A program made the position numbers and the translations under genes. This document shows, in pieces, positions 59,815 through 64,000 of a DNA stretch of 64,000 nucleotides. This stretch comes from Lumbricus terrestris (lineage: Eukaryota; Annelida; Clitellata; Crassiclitellata; Lumbricidae): NCBI GenBank assembly GCA_949752735.1, contig OX457052.1, forward strand, positions 10,554,047 to 10,618,046, written 5' to 3'. The stretch's first letter is position 1; every line of letters begins with the position of its first letter. The notes under the pieces were generated by a model that saw nothing but the letters and a program-made list of their open reading frames with translations, was not told the DNA's origin and did no database searches.

Positions 59815-59991
59815 CATGTCTAAAGTGTGGAAAAATAAGTGCCTGGACGCCCCTTACCTCTCCAAAAGAAGTGCCTGGACGCCCCTTACCTTTCTAATCT
59901 GTGCTCGCCAATAAGTGGCTGGACGGCGTTCAGATTTTAAAACAAGTGCATGGACGCCGTCCATGACCGTCCAGGCACACTTTAAGTCCTG
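59815..59991. mobile_element. hAT-type MITE, family F, perfect 8-bp target duplication
   Basis: Starts CATGTCTAAAGTGTGG and ends CACACTTTAAGTCCTG, flanked by ACTTTGTC (59807-59814 and 59992-59999). Lies about 40 bases upstream of a candidate exon. Confidence 0.92.
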
Positions 59992-60031
59992 ACTTTGTCC
60001 TTGATTTGTGTTCCACCTGTCTTCCAGACCA

Positions 60032-60194
60032 ACTCCGTTGCAATGAGTACACAGATGAGTATACAGACCGTATACTGCTCGGCTGTAATGAGTACACTGA
60101 CTGTTCACTGTTCGTGGTATGCTCTGACAGTGAGGGGAGGACTGGCCTCCTGCCATCATATGCCGAAATTGAGAAAATGAAGTCGCTAGCACTT
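60032..60194 (+). CDS. Candidate exon of an unidentified gene
   Basis: A good acceptor (CACCTGTCTTCCAG) is followed by an open frame reading QLRCNEYTDEYTDRILLGC, NEYTDCSLFVVCSDSEG and RTGLLPSYAEIEKMKS. A GTACCA follows AAA at about 60194. Cys-rich, with a repeated CNEYTD motif. No family recognised and no partner exons found, so it may be chance. Confidence 0.25.
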
Positions 60195-60884
60195 CAAAAG
60201 TACCATAGCTGTCTAAGCGCTAGTTTTACGAGTTGGCTCATCTTCATCTTCCTTGTTTTTTTATTTCTCTGTATGCTGAGCAGTTTACATTGTCTTTTTC
60301 CATTGTCTTGTGGTGGAGAAGTTGTTTACCGTGAAAGGCCATTTACCTCGGCATCGGTTTCACTGGCCCGTTTGATTGTTCAGCAGGTCTGAAAAATTGC
60401 ACGGCACACTTTCATGCCAAATTGCTTACACCTGGAAAGATTTGCGGTTTTCCTTAATCTTTGGTCCTGTATAATGCCTTTAGTGAGGATTCCATGGGGA
60501 GACCAAGGGAACGTCCTCTATAGAGCCCTCGGTCCAGGGCTGCCAAGAGGGGAAGGTCAGTGGGGCAAATTCCCAGGGGCCCGGCGACTTTTATGAATCC
60601 GAGCTAGGTAGTTGTTGATAGAAAGTGTCTGAATTGTGAAATTAAAAGAATATTGAAGAGAAAATTAACTACAATCAGTTTGAACTTCAAGTACTTAAGA
60701 TAGTTTAGGGTAGTGTTTAATCTAGTCCCCTTGCTTTCGGTTTCGGGGGTGTGGGGGAAACAAAATTACTTGGACCTGAGTGTTCATGTGAAAAAAAGCG
60801 ATCTATTTATTACAAGACAAAGAAAGATTCAGCTGATCTGCAACAAAAGACATCATTTAACCTAAACAATGTTACCCAACACCA

Positions 60885-60914
60885 ATGGAACATGCACACA
60901 CACACACACACACA
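60885..60914. repeat. (CA)n microsatellite
   Basis: CACACACACACA run within otherwise unremarkable sequence. Confidence 0.85.
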
Positions 60915-61044
60915 GTTTGAAAGGCTGGCTGTGATTCTCGATTGCACAGAAGAACATTTAGACCTACACCACATAACTTGCACCTCTGAACGGTTCACCC
61001 TATACTAGAGGCGCTTTATAAATGTTTAAATACAATAACTATAA

Positions 61045-61272
61045 AATTATATAATATCTTTTTCTTTAATTAAACGCCTGCAAGACGCACTGCGCTTTAC
61101 ATTTACATGTTATGCAGTAATCTTAATTAAACTTAACTACCAACTGAACAGACAGCTTTGTAATTACACGGCGCCGATGGCAGCCTACAAAGCAAATCCG
61201 CCCAACGGAGGCTCGAACTCACTACCTCTTGCACTCTTGGCCAGCGTGTTAACCACTACTCTACCGGGATAT
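61045..61272 (-). mobile_element. tRNA-derived SINE (family 2)
   Basis: Closely matches 54590-54835: AACGCCTGCAAGACGCACTG, CAAATCCGCCCAACGGAGGC, GTGTTAACCACTACTCTACC. Confidence 0.83.
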
Positions 61273-62840
61273 GCTCGTTTCTTCATAAATTTAATCAACT
61301 TGCGAAATAAGAACCAGCTTGGTAATCAGATAAGAGAGCAAACTATCTTGAAAATATATAAAACGAATAATGACGTGCTACTGCCAATCTTAGCCATGCA
61401 GTCAACCAGCTTTGTTTAACTGCACGCCCAGAGACCACCACGTGGAGGTGTTGGCAAAGGTCTCCGTAGTCCGTTCATTGCAAAACCCAGGCAGTTGAAT
61501 TTAATCGCCACTTTAGCAGCACCCGCCCACAGAAAGTCCAATTTTAGAAATTTAGCAATTTCCGTAAAATCTGCTTTTAGTTTGGTGGGAATAAGAGACA
61601 AACACGGGCGCTGGTGCAAAACGCGATAAGACGGTATACCGAGAGACATGATAATGAGAAACTATGAAGTGACTTAATATATACACGTAGGACCTATAAT
61701 AGGCGTATACGCATTTGACTGAGCTGAGTGAATGAGATACTGCATGAGATAGAGTGAATAAAAATCGACTGCGAGTGAGAGTAGCGTAAAATTGAATGAT
61801 AGACAGACCAGACAGACAAGACAGACACAGAGAGACAGACACGTAGGCAGAAAGACAGGTTGATTAGTAGTGCGATGACGAAAAAAGTACAGTTAGGCTA
61901 AGAAAAAGTTAAATAATCATAAGACTTAAGTAAGAGTGAGCGTATGAAAATGAAGAATTATGGGAGAAACAGAGAAAGCATGTGAGAGTGAGAAGTACGT
62001 TTAAAGTGAACGAGAGATTGAGAGCATACGAAGCAGAAGTTTGGAGCCTCTGCAATGTCTGCATGCGTAAATTAACATTTGCTATTAATGCCTAAACGCA
62101 TTATTTTAACAGACAGCTTAAGCTTAAACAATACGGTGTCAAAATGGAAAATAAAACTGCCTGCGATTTGCAGTGAACAGACTACCCAAATGAACCTATA
62201 GGCTACTGCTTACACTAGGCCCTATTGAGAAATGTGACGCATTTGGACATCACATTTCTCAAGCAAGCAGTTGAAAGACAGTTGTGTGTTGCACTTTGGC
62301 CTGAAGTTAACACTCAGCTATCTTCCAACTCATTACCGTTTCAGTCTGAATGCAACAGATTCATGACATCACGATCATGTGATGCATCATCAGCAGCATT
62401 CGTCCATCTAGACATGGCAAATTCAGGGTATCTAAAATAGTAATTGTTTGGCTTTTGAATTGCTGACTTTTGAGGACAATTATTGTAACTAACAGGCAAC
62501 TTAAATTTAGGCCAGGATCCACAGGTATTCAAAATCTAAGAATACCAGAACTGCCGAATACGCTCTAAAGTAAGCAAAGAGTGAGACAATACAAAAAAGA
62601 AAGGCAGAGCGAATGAGACAAAGGAAAAGCGAAAAATAATTTACAGTGACACGCAACAGAAAACAGACTGCAAACTAAGACAAAGTTTTCACCACCCAAC
62701 CTAGTCAAACTGAATTTTTTTTAGGTTATAGCAAAGTTGCCATTACGATTGCTATAAAGACTTAACAGGCCTTTCACCTCAAGTCAAATCACGGTAGCGA
62801 CCTTAGGAAAGCAAGCTGAAAGGGAATATAATAGTAGGCT
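61273..62840. other. Stretch without recognised genes or repeats
   Basis: Purine-rich GAGAGTGAG/AGACAGAC phrases on the plus strand and no ORF with a recognisable family. Nothing assigned. Confidence 0.4.
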
Positions 62841-62845
62841 ATTAA

Positions 62846-63025
62846 GCAGTGCTTAAAGTGTGGAAAAATAAGTGCCTGGAAGCCCCTTACCTTTCCAAAA
62901 AGAAGTGCCTGGATGCCTCTTACCTTTCCAGGCTGTGCTGGCCAATAAGTGGCAGGACGGCGTTCAGATTTTAAAATAAGTGCATGGACGCCGTCCATGA
63001 CCGTCCAGCCATACTTTAAGCTCAG
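62846..63025. mobile_element. hAT-type MITE, family F
   Basis: Starts CAGTGCTTAAAGTGTGG and ends CATACTTTAAGCTCAG, flanked by CTATTAAG (62838-62845) and GTATTAAG (63026-63033), 7 of 8 identical. Confidence 0.9.
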
Positions 63026-63299
63026 GTATTAAGTTAAAACAGCACTGACAGCCCCAGGTAGCCTCGACAAAACAAATGAAAGTGCATGAGACAGAGAGAG
63101 AGAGAGACCTCAGATGACAGAAGGAGAAAATAGGCGAAAGAAATATGGCATAGATCTGAATGCGTCTCGCCGATCTTCAGTTTAATACTACTCAACATCA
63201 TCCAAAAAACCAGAAAACTTCACCAGCAACCAATCTATCGGATTCATCGCAAACCTTCATACTGCTGTCCGGATTGGCGATCCTTTGAGTGAACTTCAT

Positions 63300-63544
63300 C
63301 CTGCCGCCAGTGGTTGAGGTCATCGTGGTGGAAGCATTGCAACCGGAACCAGCTCGAGGGCAGGAACCTAGCGCGCCATGTCAGATGCCAGATTAGCGGT
63401 GTCGGGGGGCGTCGGTGCCAATATACTTACCTGACGTACAAGGGCCTGAAGGTCCGAGAGCTGACAGACATGGCAGTCTGTCAGCTTTCGCACCGTCAGT
63501 ACCTTGACGGACGGTTCCAAGACTTCTCTCCACCTGAAAAATAA
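63300..63544 (+). CDS. Candidate terminal exon of an unidentified gene
   Basis: A GC-richer open frame inside AT-rich surroundings, reading NQLEGRNLARHVRCQISG, YTYLTYKGLKVRELTDMAV and CQLSHRQYLDGRFQDFSPPE, with a TAA stop at 63542-63544. No family recognised and no clear acceptor chosen. Could be a last coding exon or an unrecognised repeat. Confidence 0.25.
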
Positions 63545-63779
63545 ATACTGACGACGCCAAATCTAGCTGGCACTCGTGTCAGGGATTGACCTTGCCAGAG
63601 CTGACACCTGACAGGCTGCCAGGCTTCCCTTCCCTGCAGGACGAATGATGCAACGCTGCCGGAGGAGGAGGTCTCTGACCTCTGTAATTTACCAAAATGC
63701 TCATTCGGTGTAGGCCTACATTTATATATCGTCCTAATTGAAGAGTTTTTTGTCTGTAAAACATTGCAATGCTTGTTTG

Positions 63780-63980
63780 TGGGGCGTGGAGGTGGGCTTG
63801 GTGTCCTGGAGCCGAAGGGTTTCGGGTTCGAATCCAACTCTAGCCACCACATAGAGACATTGAACAAGTCCTTCACTTGCAATTGCTCATGCACTTTGAT
63901 GCGAAACTCTGATGCAGTATCCGCGCCGTAGTCGGGAGCGCCTCTGAGTAGTGAGCTTGAAAGGGCGCTGTAGTAAATAC
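63780..63980 (+). mobile_element. tRNA-derived SINE (family 1)
   Basis: Head GGGGCGTGGAGG, B box GGGTTCGAATCCAAC, tail GTCGGGAGCGCCTCTGAGTAG and an (AAATAA)n end at the right edge. Confidence 0.83.
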
Positions 63981-64000
63981 AAGAAATAAAAATAATAAAA

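Overview
This is eukaryotic genomic DNA from an animal, most likely a marine invertebrate deuterostome (echinoderm, hemichordate or cephalochordate; I cannot decide which). Four things point this way. A many-exon gene with GT-AG introns encodes a protein close to vertebrate NCAPD2. There are tRNA-derived SINEs with LINE tails, and dense hAT and mariner elements. Microsatellites are common, and the palindrome AGGCCT is strongly enriched in part of the window. No prokaryotic features were seen. A 200-base N gap lies at 46866-47065.

0.5-22.2 kb, plus strand: the last 19 recognisable exons of the condensin I subunit NCAPD2 (HEAT-repeat protein), about 963 codons ending at the stop at 22162-22164. 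The N-terminal third lies upstream of the window. Reading phase is continuous through all 18 introns. The introns are full of SINEs, LINE 3' ends, MITEs and minisatellites. The penultimate exon (19496-19681) is squeezed between a MITE ending about 43 bp before its acceptor and a dead maT-type mariner that begins 10 bp after its donor junction.

22.2-29.5 kb: SINE copies and several hAT-type MITEs with perfect or near-perfect 8-bp target duplications. One of them sits in an older repeat whose unoccupied paralogue is at 15.6 kb.

29.5-38.3 kb: an 8.8-kb LTR retrotransposon on the minus strand. Its two LTRs of about 1.3 kb are nearly identical, and it carries one intact 1024-codon Gag-like ORF with a capsid-like region and three CCHC zinc knuckles. 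There is no protease, reverse transcriptase or integrase, so it must be non-autonomous.

38.3-48.1 kb: a graveyard of DNA transposons. It holds a hAT remnant with its dimerisation domain and 8-bp duplication, a three-level nest of hAT-type MITEs dated by their target duplications, and a long fold-back repeat whose right arm preserves the empty target site of the nest. AGGCCT motifs are very dense from about 28.4 to 48.1 kb.

48.1-64 kb: a (CAGA)n tract next to a CpG-rich segment (possible promoter or first exon), further SINE, LINE and MITE copies, one MITE with telomere-like internal repeats, and only two weak candidate exons (about 60.03 and 63.3 kb). No second gene could be identified with confidence.
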